Assembly (NCBI RefSeq): GCF_040802235.1
Contig: NC_133157.1
Coordinates: forward strand, 31,017,501-31,081,500
Direction: 5' to 3'
Source: Manis javanica
Lineage: Eukaryota; Chordata; Mammalia; Pholidota; Manidae
DNA: 64,000 bases
Below the pieces are notes generated by a model that searched no databases, was not told the origin of the DNA, and saw only the letters and a program-made list of their open reading frames with translations. How positions within the stretch are numbered: the stretch's first letter is position 1; each line of letters begins with the position of its first letter. A program made the position numbers and the translations under genes. Below, one piece after another: positions 10,800 to 22,254 of this stretch.

Positions 10800-12565
10800 A
10801 AAAACAGGACAAAAAAATGCTGAGGGAGTTCATCATCACTAGACCTGTTTTACAAAAAGTACTAAAGGGAGTTCTTCAAGCAGAAATGAAAGGACACTAA
10901 TTAACAATATAAAAACCTATAAATGCATAAAACTCACCAGTAAAGGTAAATATTTAAACAAAGTCAGAGTTCTATAATATTATAATGGTGATACATAAGG
11001 CACATTCAATCTAGTATAAAATTTGTATAAATATACTTATTAAAAGTAACTACAACTATAATAATTTTTTATTGAATACACAATATAAAAAAGATGTATA
11101 TTGTAACACCAATAACCTAAAATTTGAGGGAGAAGGAGAAATAAAGGTAGAGTTTGGAGATGCATTCAAAGTTAAGTTGTTACCAGCTTAAAACAGAATG
11201 TTATAAGATACTTGATCTCTCATGATCAAAACAAAATGATGGAAAGCCTGTGGTTGTTATGTAAGGGATTAAGAGAAAGGAATCAAAGCATACCACTACA
11301 AAAAGTCCTCAAGTCACAAAAGAAAACAGCAAGAGTAGAAGAAAGAAACAAAGAAATTACAAAACAGTCTGAAAACAATGAACAAAATGGCAATTGTAAA
11401 TCCACATCGCTCAATAATTATTTTAAACATAAATGGACAAAATTCCCCAACCAAAAGAAATAGAATGCCGAATGGATAAAAAAGAAGACCCAATGATATG
11501 TGGCCTATAAGAGACTTACTTTTGCTTTAAGGACCTGCAGAGGCTGAAAGTGAAGGGATGGAAAAGATATTCCAAGCAAATGGTAACCAAAAGAGAGCAG
11601 GGGTAGCTATACTTACATCAGACAAAATAAACTTTAAGGTCAGAAATGATCATAAGAGACAAAAAGTAATTATATATATAATGACAAAGGAGTCAGTTCA
11701 TCAAGAGGATATAACAGTTGTAAATATTTATGTCACCCAACATCAGAACATCTAAGTATATAATGCAAATATTAACAGAACCAAAAAGGGAAATAAACAG
11801 CAATATAATAATAGTAGGGGACTTTACAATCCCACTACCAACAATAGGCAGATCATCCAGACAATCAAATACAAAACAAAAGACCAAATATCAAAGACAA
11901 AATAGACCTAACAAATATGTACAAAACATTCTATTCAACAGCAGCATAATATACGTTCTTCTCAGGTACACACAGGACATTCTCCAGATAGATCACACAT
12001 TGAGTCTTAATAAATTCAAAATGATTGAAATCATATTGTGTTTCTTTTCCAACCACAATGGTATGAAACTAACCACAACTGAATGAAATATATATATATA
12101 TACACACAAAATATGTGTGTGTGTGTATACACACACACAATGGATTACTACCATTTGTGACGGATGATTCTTGAGAGCATTATGCTTATGCTAAGTGAAA
12201 TAAGTAAGACAAAGACAAATACTGTATGGTCTCATTTATGTGTGGAATATTAAAAAAAACTCATAGAATCATAGAGAATAGAATGATGGTTGCCAGAGGC
12301 GGGGGGACAGTTGGGGGAAATGGAGAGATGTTGGTCAAAGGGCACGAACTTTCAGTGATAAGATAAACAAGTTCTGAAGCTCTAATATACAGCATTGGAC
12401 TGTACTCCAGGTAACAAACAGCACTGTATCACATACTTGAAATTTGCTGGGTAGATCTTAAATGTTCTCACTACACCCAAAAAAGCTATCTGAGGTGGTG
12501 GATGTGTTAACTAGTTTTACTGTAGTAATCATTTTACAATGTGTACATATATCAAAAAATGTTTA
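10800..12565 (+). repeat. L1 LINE with internal deletion (ORF1 end, ORF2 start, 3' UTR)
   Basis: The element runs in sense. 10815-10895 encodes the C-terminal end of L1 ORF1 (Leu-Arg-Glu-Phe-Ile-Thr-Thr-Arg-Pro pattern). An inter-ORF region follows. From about 11390 to 12085 comes the N-terminal endonuclease part of ORF2 (Ile-Leu-Asn-Ile-Asn-Gly, later Ala-Gly-Val-Ala-Ile-Leu-Thr-Ser-Asp-Lys), with stops and frameshifts. At 12087-12140 a TA/CA repeat replaces the reverse transcriptase region. From 12150 the sequence resumes at the ORF2 end and 3' UTR ('gctaagtgaaataagtaag' near 12190, 'atggttgccagaggc' near 12286). It is not functional. Confidence 0.85.
12087..12140. repeat. TA/CA/TG compound microsatellite
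   Basis: The tract consists of (ta)n, then a short (ca)n, (tg)n, 'tata' and a further (ca)n. The TG and CA runs are complementary and could fold into a hairpin. It sits exactly at the internal break of the surrounding L1. Confidence 0.9.
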
Positions 12566-12569
12566 AAAG

Positions 12570-13310
12570 CATGGCACATTTAGTATTCATCCTGATATTC
12601 CACTTTAAGAAAACCACTGAACTGGCTGATGAAGGGAAGTTAAGGAAAAAGTGAAATGGTAGATGCTCGTTGTCAGTATGGGAGATAAAATATGAGGTCA
12701 TTAATAGTCTAAAGAATAAACATGTGTATCTGTACCTATCACTTTTTTGACTGGTATTTTATCAGTTCATGCCTTTCCCTTCAGAAATTGTTTGCCTTCA
12801 CATGGTATATAATCATTTCCCAACCAGCTTTAGGAGATGCCAAATATTTAATGACACCCCACCTAGAAACAATAAATACATTTGAGTCAGTCTTAGACTC
12901 CTGGGGAAAGGGATGCTGAAAATTTGATGAAAGGGATTAATAAATTATAACCAGGCTATTAAGATGTGAATCACTGAAGACTCCTGACACTCTTTTCCTT
13001 TCTCTAATTAGAACTAGGAAACAAATAAATGGACTTACCTCCCTGTGCTCAGAACTCTGCCCCCTCCTCTCTGAGGTCACTTGGTTTGTCCAGTTCATGG
13101 ACACTCATTTAGACATTAAGATGGCTTTATCTAACTGGCAATAAGGTTCTGATTGTTCAGATGCAATGCGGCAGGTTCTCTAAACCAGATGCCATGACCA
13201 TACTGGGGAGGTGCCAATCACACAGCTGGGGAGAGGGAAGACCCAATTTGTGGGCCATGGGGTATCTTCTAATCAGAGTACTCCTGCTGATGGATTTCAG
13301 GGCCCATTCA
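12570..13310. other. Unassigned unique sequence
   Basis: I see no named repeat, coding region or regulatory motif that I can support. Confidence 0.35.
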
Positions 13311-13319
13311 AGCCATCAT

Positions 13320-13500
13320 AGATCCATGCTTCCTGGAAGGAGCCTTAAAGATGATCTCATACCACCCTTTTTTATGTAAGCAGAAACTTGCAAAAGTTTG
13401 AAGCCTATCTCGGAGTGGGAATGAGTTGCGCATAGTCATGCAGCCTTCGATAGCAAACCTCACACAAGAACCTGGGTTCTGACCCCTGGACCGCTGCTAC
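13320..13500 (-). repeat. MIR/L3-type ancient fragment
   Basis: The module 'ctggaaggagccttaaag', followed by 'atgatctcataccaccc', then 'gtcatgcagcc' and 'acctgggttctgacccc', has the order of old MIR/L3 repeats on the minus strand. It is diverged. Confidence 0.45.
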
Positions 13501-13924
13501 TCTCTTCTACATCTATTTCTACACCTGTATGGGGGCTGAACTCAACAGCTCTGTGCCTCCCTCTCTGATCACTAGGCCAACTTTATAATACATGCATCAG
13601 AGGATAGCTACAGGTACTGAGTATGAGAAGACAATCCCAGCTGCCCCACTGCGGGTAAGACATCTGTGGCTCCATCCTCTGCATAGCTAATGTGGGGCTC
13701 TGATGTCACACTCATTCAGTGGGGCTGCAGAAACTGATTCCCTTACTTACGTTTGTAACCCAGAGCCTGGAATGATTCCAGAGAGAGTTGCTGGAGGGAG
13801 GGGGGTTTAAATGAATCAATCATGAGAGTTCATTTAATTTCAGAACTACTCTCTCTTTTTTGAGTGCACAGCAACTCAATGCCAAGTGGTTAAAAATGCA
13901 TTTTCCTACAATATTCATGGATTC

Positions 13925-14250
13925 TGCTTTAAAACAATCGTCAATAAACATTTGGTCAAGCCTACTGCATGCTAGGTGCTAGATAAAGAGAAATAAAACA
14001 GCCCCAGTCCTCAGGGGCTCACAGTCTCTGAAGGGAGACAGATGTCCAGCCCACTGTAATCTGGAATGAAGGTGCACCGTGACAGAGGTATGTCATAGGA
14101 GGGATACACAGACCAGAGGCCAACACAGAGGTGACAGCTGAGCTGAGTGCTGCAGGATAAGTCAGTTGGGGAACTAACAAGGGTTTTTCAAACAGAAGCA
14201 ACAGCTGTGCAAAACCATGGACCGAGATGGCAGGAGAAAGCATGGCCAAA
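13925..14250 (-). repeat. L2 LINE 3' end
   Basis: The reversed L2 3' end is clear: 'caataaacatttgg', 'catgctaggtgctagata', 'cagccccagtcctcagggg' and 'ctcacagtctctgaaggg'. A diverged upstream L2 block then follows with 'gcaacagctgtgcaaa'. Confidence 0.75.
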
Positions 14251-14404
14251 GATGTAGGTAGACGAATGGTCAAATTTTAAGATGTTGTGCAAATGAAATT
14301 TAAATTTGTTTGCTTCTCTGCCTGTTTGCTTTCCCAAAAGAGGTCATTGCTGAATAGTGGAAGAAGTGTTGTGTTGGATTTGGAATAGGAATAACTGGAA
14401 AAAT

Positions 14405-14540
14405 AATGATTCCATTTATATTTGCTGAGCTTTCACTCTACATGCCAGGCTGCTATGCAGTTGCCACAAGGTGGAGGAATCACTACATCTCCCGCTTACA
14501 GCTGGGGACACTGGCGCTCAGTAAGTACGAGCCAGTCCTA
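14405..14540 (-). repeat. MIR SINE fragment
   Basis: The block 'tttgctgagctttcac', then 'ctacatgccaggctgc', then 'cagctggggacactggc' fits a reversed MIR/MIR3. Confidence 0.5.
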
Positions 14541-14809
14541 GCGTGACCGCTTGCCTCGCGGTCCTGCTGAGCCCTAGTGATGTACATTTTCAGATCCACC
14601 ACCTTACATACAAGTAAAAGCCACACAATCCCTCTCTTGGGAGGGAGTTTCCCTCTGCGGTGAAGAGCAGCAACCCCTGCCATTTCCCTGGGTGATCCCT
14701 GACAGAGCAGCCTTCCCAAAGCATGGGAGAGCCCTGTCCCCCGCCCGCCAGCCTTTGATGGAGGCACTTCGGGCACCTCTCAGCGAACTTTCCTCATAGA
14801 CCTGGAAAC

Positions 14810-14823
14810 GCGCCCCCTGGGGG
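14810..14823 (-). promoter_or_regulatory. CTCF-like motif
   Basis: Read on the minus strand the sequence is CCCCCAGGGGGCGC. It differs from the CTCF core CCASYAGRKGGCRS mainly at the third base (C instead of A). The motif is a candidate binding site only. Occupancy cannot be judged from sequence. Confidence 0.45.
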
Positions 14824-14889
14824 GTTCGGGGGTGTATCGCCAGTCTTCCATTTTCCCAAGAATTTACTCCAACCGTTCCATCCACACAT

Positions 14890-15185
14890 CTCCTCATATA
14901 CTTCCATTCATTCAGAGCTGCCTTCTACTTAGATTAACAAGTATTACATCGGCCCTTAAGTCTAGTTCCATGTACCCTTTCTGAGGAGGCCCTCTCCCCC
15001 CTGACACATCCTCCTCTGAGCTTTCTGCGCCCTTGGGAACTTCCCTGCCATTGTCATAGCTTGGTTTACTCTGCATGGCAGAAAAGGTTGGCATTCATGG
15101 AAGATAAGGTTGAGTTCCTCTCAGTGTCCCCAGCACCAGCTGGGCAAACAGTTGGCCCCCCAAGTATAAATGTGCTGAACCCCAT
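14890..15185 (+). repeat. L2 LINE 3' region
   Basis: The block shows the forward L2 layout: 'ctgaggaggccctctcc', then later 'gtgtccccagcaccagctg' and 'aagtataaatgtgctgaa', matching the 3' end where L2 copies finish. It is diverged. Confidence 0.55.
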
Positions 15186-15345
15186 GGAAGATTCCAGCCC
15201 TAACTCTGCTGCTTCCTGGGGCCAGGCCCAGCCTGCATTAGAAGCTGGTAAAATAGGGCCCTCTTCTCCCGCTGTCATCATGTGAGTTGAGAGTGTGCCT
15301 GGGGAACCTTCTTGCTCTAAAGCTTCTGGAGGTCCCATGGCCCAC

Positions 15346-15525
15346 CTCCATCTCCAGCTTAGCACCGAGCCAGGAGTTGTTAATGAAACGTGACCAGGTG
15401 TTCTTGATCAGCCCCGTCACCTGACTCAGTCCAGTCATGTATGTCTCCACTGCATCCTCCAGAAAGTACTCATCATTTTTAATGACAAGTGGAAAATATC
15501 CTTCCCTATTTTCCTGCACATTTTT
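15346..15525 (-). CDS. Candidate partial exon, protein-like; possible short secreted or lipid-binding protein (speculative)
   Basis: This is the most protein-like stretch in the window. The minus-strand frame is open from 15747 to 15238 (169 codons), and the part from about residue 75 to 134 reads like real coding sequence. Leu, Val, Ile and Lys codons often end in G or C (for example CTG, GTG, ATC, AAG, AAC, ACC, TGG), although the region is AT-rich. The reading frame meets a good 5' splice donor, GAG|GTGGGC, exactly at a codon boundary at 15346. The peptide is amphipathic, with Leu-Val-Ile, Glu-Asp-Ala-Val-Glu and Phe-Ile-Asn-Asn-Ser (a possible N-glycosylation site) and no recognised domain. 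A weak by-eye resemblance to the avian egg-yolk apolipoprotein apovitellenin-1 is noted in the findings. The acceptor is unclear (possibly after 'aatgtgcag' near 15514, with a poor pyrimidine tract), and I found no signal-peptide or terminal exon nearby. It lies in unique sequence between an L2 and a MIR. A decayed pseudogene exon or a chance open frame remain possible. Confidence 0.3.
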
Positions 15526-15719
15526 TGCCCCCTTATTATATTCCTTTGGCCCTTTCAATGGTATTTTGCTCAAAAGTAGAATAAAATACATATATTCATA
15601 TTTCCATCTTCTACCCCATGAAAGTTTTGAAGTAAGTAGATTTCTTTTAAGAAACATTTCTGACTGAAGAATTCTCAATACTGTGGCCCTATCAATGCTT
15701 AATTGGCTCATTCTCTCAT

Positions 15720-15900
15720 CATTAGATTTGAATCTCAGCTCTTCCAATTACTATCTGTGTGAATTTGAGCCAATGACTTAACCTCTCTGAGTCAGTTTTC
15801 TCATCTGTAAAATGGAATGATGCTGCCTTTTTCAAAGGGTGCTTGTAAACTCGACAAATAATTACAAGTTGTTCATAATAGGTACTCAGTAAAGCAAAGC
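15720..15900 (+). repeat. MIR SINE
   Basis: A clear forward MIR: 'gatttgaatctcagctc', 'gacttaacctctctgagtc', 'ttttctcatctgtaaaatgg' and a 'taggtactcagtaaa' end. Confidence 0.9.
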
Positions 15901-15904
15901 CCTC

Positions 15905-18215
15905 CCATGATTAGGAGAGGGCTGATGCTCACATACACCTGGCCTTTCTAATCCTCTGGAGGAGAAAAAGATGGTCAAAACCCTGCGTACCCCAGAAGTA
16001 AGTCGAGTAAACTAATATTAAAAAGTGTCTATTGGATTGGAAACTGGACCTTTTTTTTTAAACCTTAGTAAGATCCATTCCACTGAAGAGATTGGGCAAT
16101 GAGTTGTGATGTGCCCTGGCCGCAGTTCACATTTCCCCTCTCTCCTCTAGAGTGGTGTGTCCACATCAAATCTCCAAACTCAGGTAGTGGTTTCCAGACA
16201 AAGACATCAGGCAGAACTCATATCTCCCAAGTCCCAACCACCACCAGGCCAGAAATGATAATCACTTGAGAATGTTAATTGAATGCTATAATTACAGTCT
16301 ATGCATAATAGGCATTTTGCACTGATGTTGTGCACTGCCAAGAAAATATTTACTTGGCTAACTCAAGTCCACAACCAAGTCTTATTTTTTTTTTCACAAC
16401 ACAAATAATGCCTTAATTTGGCATCACCAGACACACCAGAGGGAAGCATCTTGGATATTTCAAACATAATCAAGATGTCTCTTCTGCTTCTGCCTCTTTT
16501 GTAAGTCATGTGCCTCCTTTCTTTGCAGGATCTATACCTAAGTCTTCCACGGTTCTTTCGTGTTCCCTACTGGTTTTTAATGAAATCAGCTCTTTATTGA
16601 AGTTTGTTTGGGGTAAATCAGGAGAAGTGAGCTGGTGGTGGGGAGGACGGAGTCTGGAACTTTGGTTCCACTTCCTGGTCTCCAACCCCTCTCATGAAAT
16701 CCATTATTTCCTTTGCACTTGGATGCTTATTTCCTTTTGGATGTTTTCATATGCTGTTCAGAGCAAGGCCTTTTAAGTCAAAGCTCTCTGGCAAATGGCA
16801 AATGCTGCCTCCTCAGCCTCCTCCCACCCCTCTCAGCATGGGCTCTCGCCCTGGACCAGGAGTCCCTCTCAGTGGGAACGGTGAGCCCGTGTGCTCCCCT
16901 GCTCGGCACCAACCCCTCACTGCTCTCAAGGACGCATTCCTATAGTCCTGGGGACAGGAGAGCCCACCCAGCCCTCAGCCACGTCGTGCTAATCAAAGGC
17001 CCCCTTCAGGAAGGGAATCCTCACATTTAGGGAAATTTCCTTCTTGCTGAAGCCCGGAGGTGGTCTTCATTCCTCTCTCATTTCCCTCCGGAGTTCACAG
17101 TATTTGGTAGGTATGCTTCATGGGTTCATTTGGAGCTGTGGCCTTTTTCTCGTTTCATGTGAGATGAAGGGCTTTTTTTCCCCTTCTTTTTTTAATTTGT
17201 TGTTTGCAGTGGTTTCTAAGGAGGGATGAGAATTAAAAATGCCTTTGGGCTGCCATCTTTAACCACAAGTCCCAAAAGCCTTTACACCCAAATCCCTCCC
17301 CTCATTCCTTATCCTTGTGTATATTTTGCAGATTGCTTCAAAGCATGCCTTGGAAAAAAAGTGAGGGTATACATATATTTTTTAAAATACCATCTTCTTC
17401 CATTTGTCCCTCTCAAAACTTTGGTTTCTGTTTATCTTTTGAAAGTCTTCATCTTTTACTTTCTTTTCCATCATTTCTTTCATCCGATCTAGGAACTCCT
17501 CTATTCTCTACAAGAGTTCATCCAAAAGATATTCTTTGGGGCCTCTCCTCTTCTTCTCTAGACAGAAGAACAGGCTGTACTTGTCAGAGATGCCATTTGT
17601 TCTCTCCCACTTTATGGCCAAGCCGTATGCCCTGTATCTCTAACCAACCCATCGGAGTGATGTGGTTCCCCTCAAAACTCTCAGCCAATGCCAGGGAAAC
17701 TGCCTCTCTCTGGTCTTGATTGAAAGGGCTTCTGGGAGGGCTGTTTTTAGGCACCCCACACCATGCCCCTCTCTGCAGACCTGCTATCCATACAGAGGGG
17801 AGCCCCTTGTCAGCTGAAGAGCCCACTCATTTCTCCACCCACCTCCCCGCGGGGCCACCAAGCAGTGTAAGCACGCCATGAGCAGCAGCCTGCGTGCCAG
17901 AGTTCCCACCTGCTTCCTGCACCTGCGTTCTGGGATTCCCGATCCAAGGGGAAAGAAAAGATGATTCAACCTCCCATGTATGTTTATCCTGCTGGTGGAA
18001 TGTCATTAAATATGGAAAATCATGCAAGTAGTTCCGAAGAAATGGATCCCTGGGTTGACAATTCCCCTGGATTCATTGTGTTCACAGCCGGGAAATCTAG
18101 TTCCTCGAAAAAGACACTTTCAGGATCCAGAGTAATAGGAGGACGATAAAGTCATAATCTCTGACTGGTATGAACAAAACAGCAGGTGTGAAAGCCCCTC
18201 TCTAACAGTGCTAAC
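15905..18215. other. Unassigned unique sequence
   Basis: More than 2 kb without a nameable repeat. It includes an AT-rich block at 16240-16430 that could be a conserved regulatory element (see findings). Open frames in 16500-18150 are short, overlapping and unrecognised. Confidence 0.35.
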
Positions 18216-18219
18216 TTCT

Positions 18220-18350
18220 ACTAAGACTACCATTTAATCCCAGCTATGTGAGAGGCACGTTTTACACCTTATCTCATCCAGTCCTTCCAGTCATCCCACA
18301 AGCAATTACTTTCATTTTATGCATAAAGACATCAAGGATTCTGATAGAGA
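18220..18350 (-). repeat. MIR SINE fragment
   Basis: The reversed MIR 3' half is readable: 'ctatgtgagaggcacg', 'ttacaccttatctcatcc' and 'tcattttatgcataaaga'. Confidence 0.65.
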
Positions 18351-18354
18351 AATG

Positions 18355-18725
18355 GAAGGGACCTGAGGAGTATTTTTAAAGGGTGATTACACTGTTCCTG
18401 ATGACTTGTTAAATCAAAAGTGTTTTAACATTTGGCTTTGAATAAATCCCCCGAGAAACTGTGACGTGAAAGATGAGGGCTGACCCTAAACTTGTGTCTT
18501 TAAGGGATTTGAAGGTAGAGACCAGTCTCTCCTGAGGTGCTTTGAAGTATTAGGGTAAGACCTGAGTCTCTCCCAGGCCAATACTCCCTCTTCCCAGGGT
18601 TGGCCATTGACATGGGAGTATGGCCGCACGGAGGTGAATTACCCCAGTGCACCACGGAATCCTGATTTTATCGCTGTGACTGCAAGTATGATGACATAGG
18701 ACTTCCCAGCTGTATCACACATCCC
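18355..18725. other. Unassigned unique sequence
   Basis: Nothing recognisable. Confidence 0.3.
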
Positions 18726-18727
18726 AG

Positions 18728-18835
18728 GGCTTTTGAACTAGAAAGAGTCTTAGAGATTCTAACCCCTGCATTTCAAAGAGACAGCAACGGAAGCATAGGC
18801 AGGCAAAGAGCTTTACTCTGTTTACTGTTTTAAAC
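18728..18835 (-). repeat. MIR/L3-type fragment
   Basis: The module 'actagaaagagtcttag', 'agattctaacccctgc', 'atttcaaagagacag' matches the old 'ggaccttagagatca...cattttacagatgagg' repeat unit. Confidence 0.5.
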
Positions 18836-18839
18836 CTTG

Positions 18840-19295
18840 GAAAGACAAATAGTATTATAACAAAAGAGATTTCCTCCCTAATGTTTTCATAACCCTCTCT
18901 AATATTGGAGGGGGGAGGAAAATAGTACAGAAATGAAGCCCCAAGATGCCTGCAGTCTGAAGGGAGTGAGGAAAAAGCTGAAGTGTTCCGAGAGGACGGC
19001 CTGGGTGGAGAAGGTGCGGAGGGTGGAGTAGTGCTGCGAGTAAGTGCCAGGGACAAGCAGAGACGCTCCAGTCTCTCGGGACACAGGGTGGCCACACTTA
19101 CTTATTTTGCAGATTAAACTAGATCTTATTAATGGCCCCATCCACCAAAATCGGGAGGCCCTGTATCTTACTGTCATAGCTCCCACCCCTCCACTAGATT
19201 GTACAAAAACTCCAAGGGCTTCCACATTTCAAAACTTGTTGGGCACAGAAAAGCCCCTGTGTGTCTCTTGCATGGACGCTGGAACTAATTCCCCA
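18840..19295. other. Unassigned unique sequence
   Basis: I see open frames on both strands that overlap each other and no repeat or gene. Confidence 0.3.
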
Positions 19296-19297
19296 CC

Positions 19298-19365
19298 ACC
19301 CATCCAGTGCCCCACATCCACCTGGTGCCCCACCGCCCACCCGGTGCCCCATCATCCATACCATG
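19298..19365. repeat. Short CCCCA-rich tandem repeat
   Basis: Three degenerate units carry 'ccagtgcccca', 'cctggtgcccca' and 'cccggtgcccca', spaced about 17-19 bases apart. This is a minisatellite-like stretch. Confidence 0.6.
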
Positions 19366-19754
19366 CATCCCACAACTGTCTTGTGCTTCTGTTTCCTGAA
19401 GGAAAGTCTTACTTGCCCAGTGCCCTGTAAGCCAAAATGGGCCTCAAAAGGAGGTCATAACTTTTAGCACCCTGTCCTTTCACAGATCCTCCAGTCGCCC
19501 ATAGCCCAGAAGTACAATACCAGAGCTGGTTCAGGCAGCCACCCAGCTTGTGGAAGGTTGTGAAATCTGCATCCACCTCCTAGGAATCCACCAGGGGTCA
19601 GGCTACTTACCTCTTCAACCCTACTAAACCCTGGGGACATGCCATGCTTTCCTCCCACAGGTGTTTTGGGGGGGTCCATCAGAGAAGCCCTCAGAAAAAT
19701 AAAGCCCAGCCCAGATGAAACCATTTTCTTTATTTAGTTGTTTGGTTTTTTTTA

Positions 19755-19915
19755 ACTAGTCATTTACAGAATGCCTAGTATATGCCAGGCTTTATTGAGA
19801 TGCTATTTAGTCCTCGCAGCAATGCTTTGCATTGCACAGAGAATCTAAGCAGCTTACCCAAGGTCCCTCAGCTAGAGTTGAGATTCAGATTCAGACTTTA
19901 AGGACCAGGGTCTGG
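19755..19915 (-). repeat. MIR SINE
   Basis: Reversed MIR: 'gcctagtatatgccaggc', 'agtcctcgcagcaatgc' and 'agcttacccaaggtccctc' with a 'cagctagagttgagattcag' block. Confidence 0.8.
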
Positions 19916-19919
19916 ACTA

Positions 19920-21710
19920 ATAGCACAGTCTGGCATCACTGTTGCTCAATTTTGTGATCATAGAGTTAAAAAGGCAGGCTTCATCTAGACCAATTCTTCT
20001 GCTAATGTTTCAATCTCTTCTTATAAAGCAGAGAAGTAGGAGCTGTCATCACTGGAAGGTCTTAACAGCACAGATTAAAGTCTACTTTCCTTCAGTTTCT
20101 CCTAGATATCCTGGCTCTGGCCTCTGGGGCCACACATGACCAACAATAACATTTCAGAGTTTGGATGAAAGCTCTCCAGTCTTCTTTCTGTCTCTCTTTT
20201 GCAGCTTAGCCATCCCCAGATTCTTTTACATTTTTATCTATGGCTGACTTCAACCTTCTGCCTCGTATTTCTGGTGTGAAGCTAGGTTATGAGGGAGTTC
20301 TGAAATAAGTATCAACTACTGTCAGTGAAATTACTGAAATCTGTGTTAACTCCTCACCCTACTCTTCGGTGTCTCTACCAGGTGCCAGAAACATTTGAGC
20401 ACAACTCATAGATGATTTGGGAATATCCTTGAAAAACCTGCCTAGTAGATAACAAGATGTTTTCCTCTAATTACCCCAGAGCAAAGGTTAAGCACTTTGG
20501 AATACTGAAGACATTTAAAAGGATGATTCTCAAAATTTGCAAGAGGGGAAAATATGAGAACATCTGTTCTTCAAAATCACTGTAAAATATTCATGTGCAA
20601 ATAATTTTAAAATACTGAATAGTGACTCTCTTTGAAGTTATTTATTTGGGTATGTGAGTTCAGAAAGTTTCAGCTGTGAGAGAGAATTTTCCCTAAGAAT
20701 TCCTTCCTAAATCTTTTTATCTTACAATTTTCTATATAATACTACACCTTTCCTTGGGGATTATTGCCATGATATTTAAATAGGGTCTGTTTTTTTTTAA
20801 TAAGGGCTTTTAAAAATAGATCTTTCTTGGCAAGTGAGAGAAGTTCTTTGGAACTGTTCAAGTCTCTGAGATAAACACCATATAAAGGAGTGTTTATGCC
20901 ATGAACCCAGAGATTCACCTGAAGCACTTTCATGCCCTCTATAGAGCAGTTTCACATTTATGAATTTCATTCTAACATCAAAGAAAGAGAAGCCCTTGGA
21001 AGTCCCCTGGTTCTTGGACATTTTGTGTCCTTTCTAGTATCTGTGTAACTCTCCACTTCAGGACTTTTGTTAGAGTCTGATAATCTTGACATAATCTCGG
21101 TGACTTTTGCTAAGGTCAGGATAGAATTCTCTTAGATGCAAAAGGATCTCAAGCTCTCTTTTATATGCAGTTCCAGTTGGCAGTGGTTGGACTGGATTCT
21201 ACTGAAAGATGAACTATGGACCCGACTACTATGTAACATTTATGATGCCCAAATAAGGTTGCCATATTTAGAAAATAAACTAATCCCTCAATTTTTCCTA
21301 AAGTTTCCCTAAAACTAATTCCTAAATTTCAATTTCAGATAAACAACAATTTTTTAGTATGACCCAAACACTGCATTTCATCTGGCTTCCCTATGCCCAA
21401 ATTCAGCATCAACTACCCTATGTTAATTTTACCTAATGAATTGTAGAAACATCTCCATTGTGTGATAGGATAAAAGATGCATCTGTTTTTAAAATCTCTA
21501 TAATCTCTTTCTCGATGAAAGAAGTATGTGCCAGTTGAGGTATATGGCTATTCTCACCCCATGGATGTGTTTTGCACAGAATTGGAATCTGGGCCTCCAC
21601 TCATTTTTTAAGAGCTGATAACTAGGGGAAACTAGTTAAATGAGCTCAAAACAAAATAAAAATGATGAAGGGAAAAGGAAATTATGTCAGCACCCAAAAC
21701 TTGTTGAAGA
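19920..21710. other. Unassigned unique sequence
   Basis: About 1.8 kb without a nameable repeat. A stretch at 20740-21020 has two overlapping open minus-strand frames of 63 and 74 codons. Neither resembles a protein I know. Confidence 0.35.
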
Positions 21711-21714
21711 GGTC

Positions 21715-21830
21715 AGGGATCTGTGTCATACCATTGTTCTCCCCCACATCTAGCACTGTGTCCAATACACAATAAATAGTTGTACAATAACGTATAAAAG
21801 AATAAACAAGTCCTTCTCAAAACTTCTGTC
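21715..21830 (+). repeat. L2 LINE 3' end
   Basis: Forward L2 end: 'ctagcactgtgtccaatac', 'acaataaatagttgtac' and a degraded A-rich tail. Confidence 0.65.
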
Positions 21831-21834
21831 TCAA

Positions 21835-22250
21835 GCCACTGCTACAAGATATCTAGAGACCTTTCAGATCTCAGTGCTGTATTAAGCTCTTACACAAGAG
21901 ACTACACTTTAAAATCTGTGGCTGTGTGAGTGACTGAATTTTGACAAGAAGCAAATTTCTCTCCCCTAAATCAGACTGTGCTTCTGACCTGAGATAAACT
22001 AGATAAAATAGACTGAAGTTTGAATGACAAGCTATATAACTGTTTCCAGTAGAGGCATTCATGATGAAATCGTTTCTAAAACATTGAACACCACCAATAC
22101 CCCCACCCTGACCCGTAATTCCTTATTAAAGAGGGACACTCCATGTTGACATATTAAAGTGCACAGCCAAAGGCCAGGGGTCAGCAAATCTGAAAGGCAC
22201 AAGTGGAACAAAATGAAGGGGAATGGATGCGTCCCTCCCCATCATTAATA
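21835..22250. other. Unassigned unique sequence
   Basis: Nothing recognisable apart from a short hAT-like phrase near 22175 ('ggccaggggtcagcaaa'). Confidence 0.3.
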
Positions 22251-22254
22251 TCCC

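Noticed and set aside
16475..16506. Plus-strand ATG followed by a Leu-rich run and a GTAAGT donor, like a signal-peptide exon
   Set aside because: Only about nine codons, no matching downstream exon on the plus strand, and opposite in direction to the candidate exon at 15346.
19588..19602. CTCF-like 'ccaccaggggtcagg'
   Set aside because: One key G is replaced by T and the downstream GC is missing.
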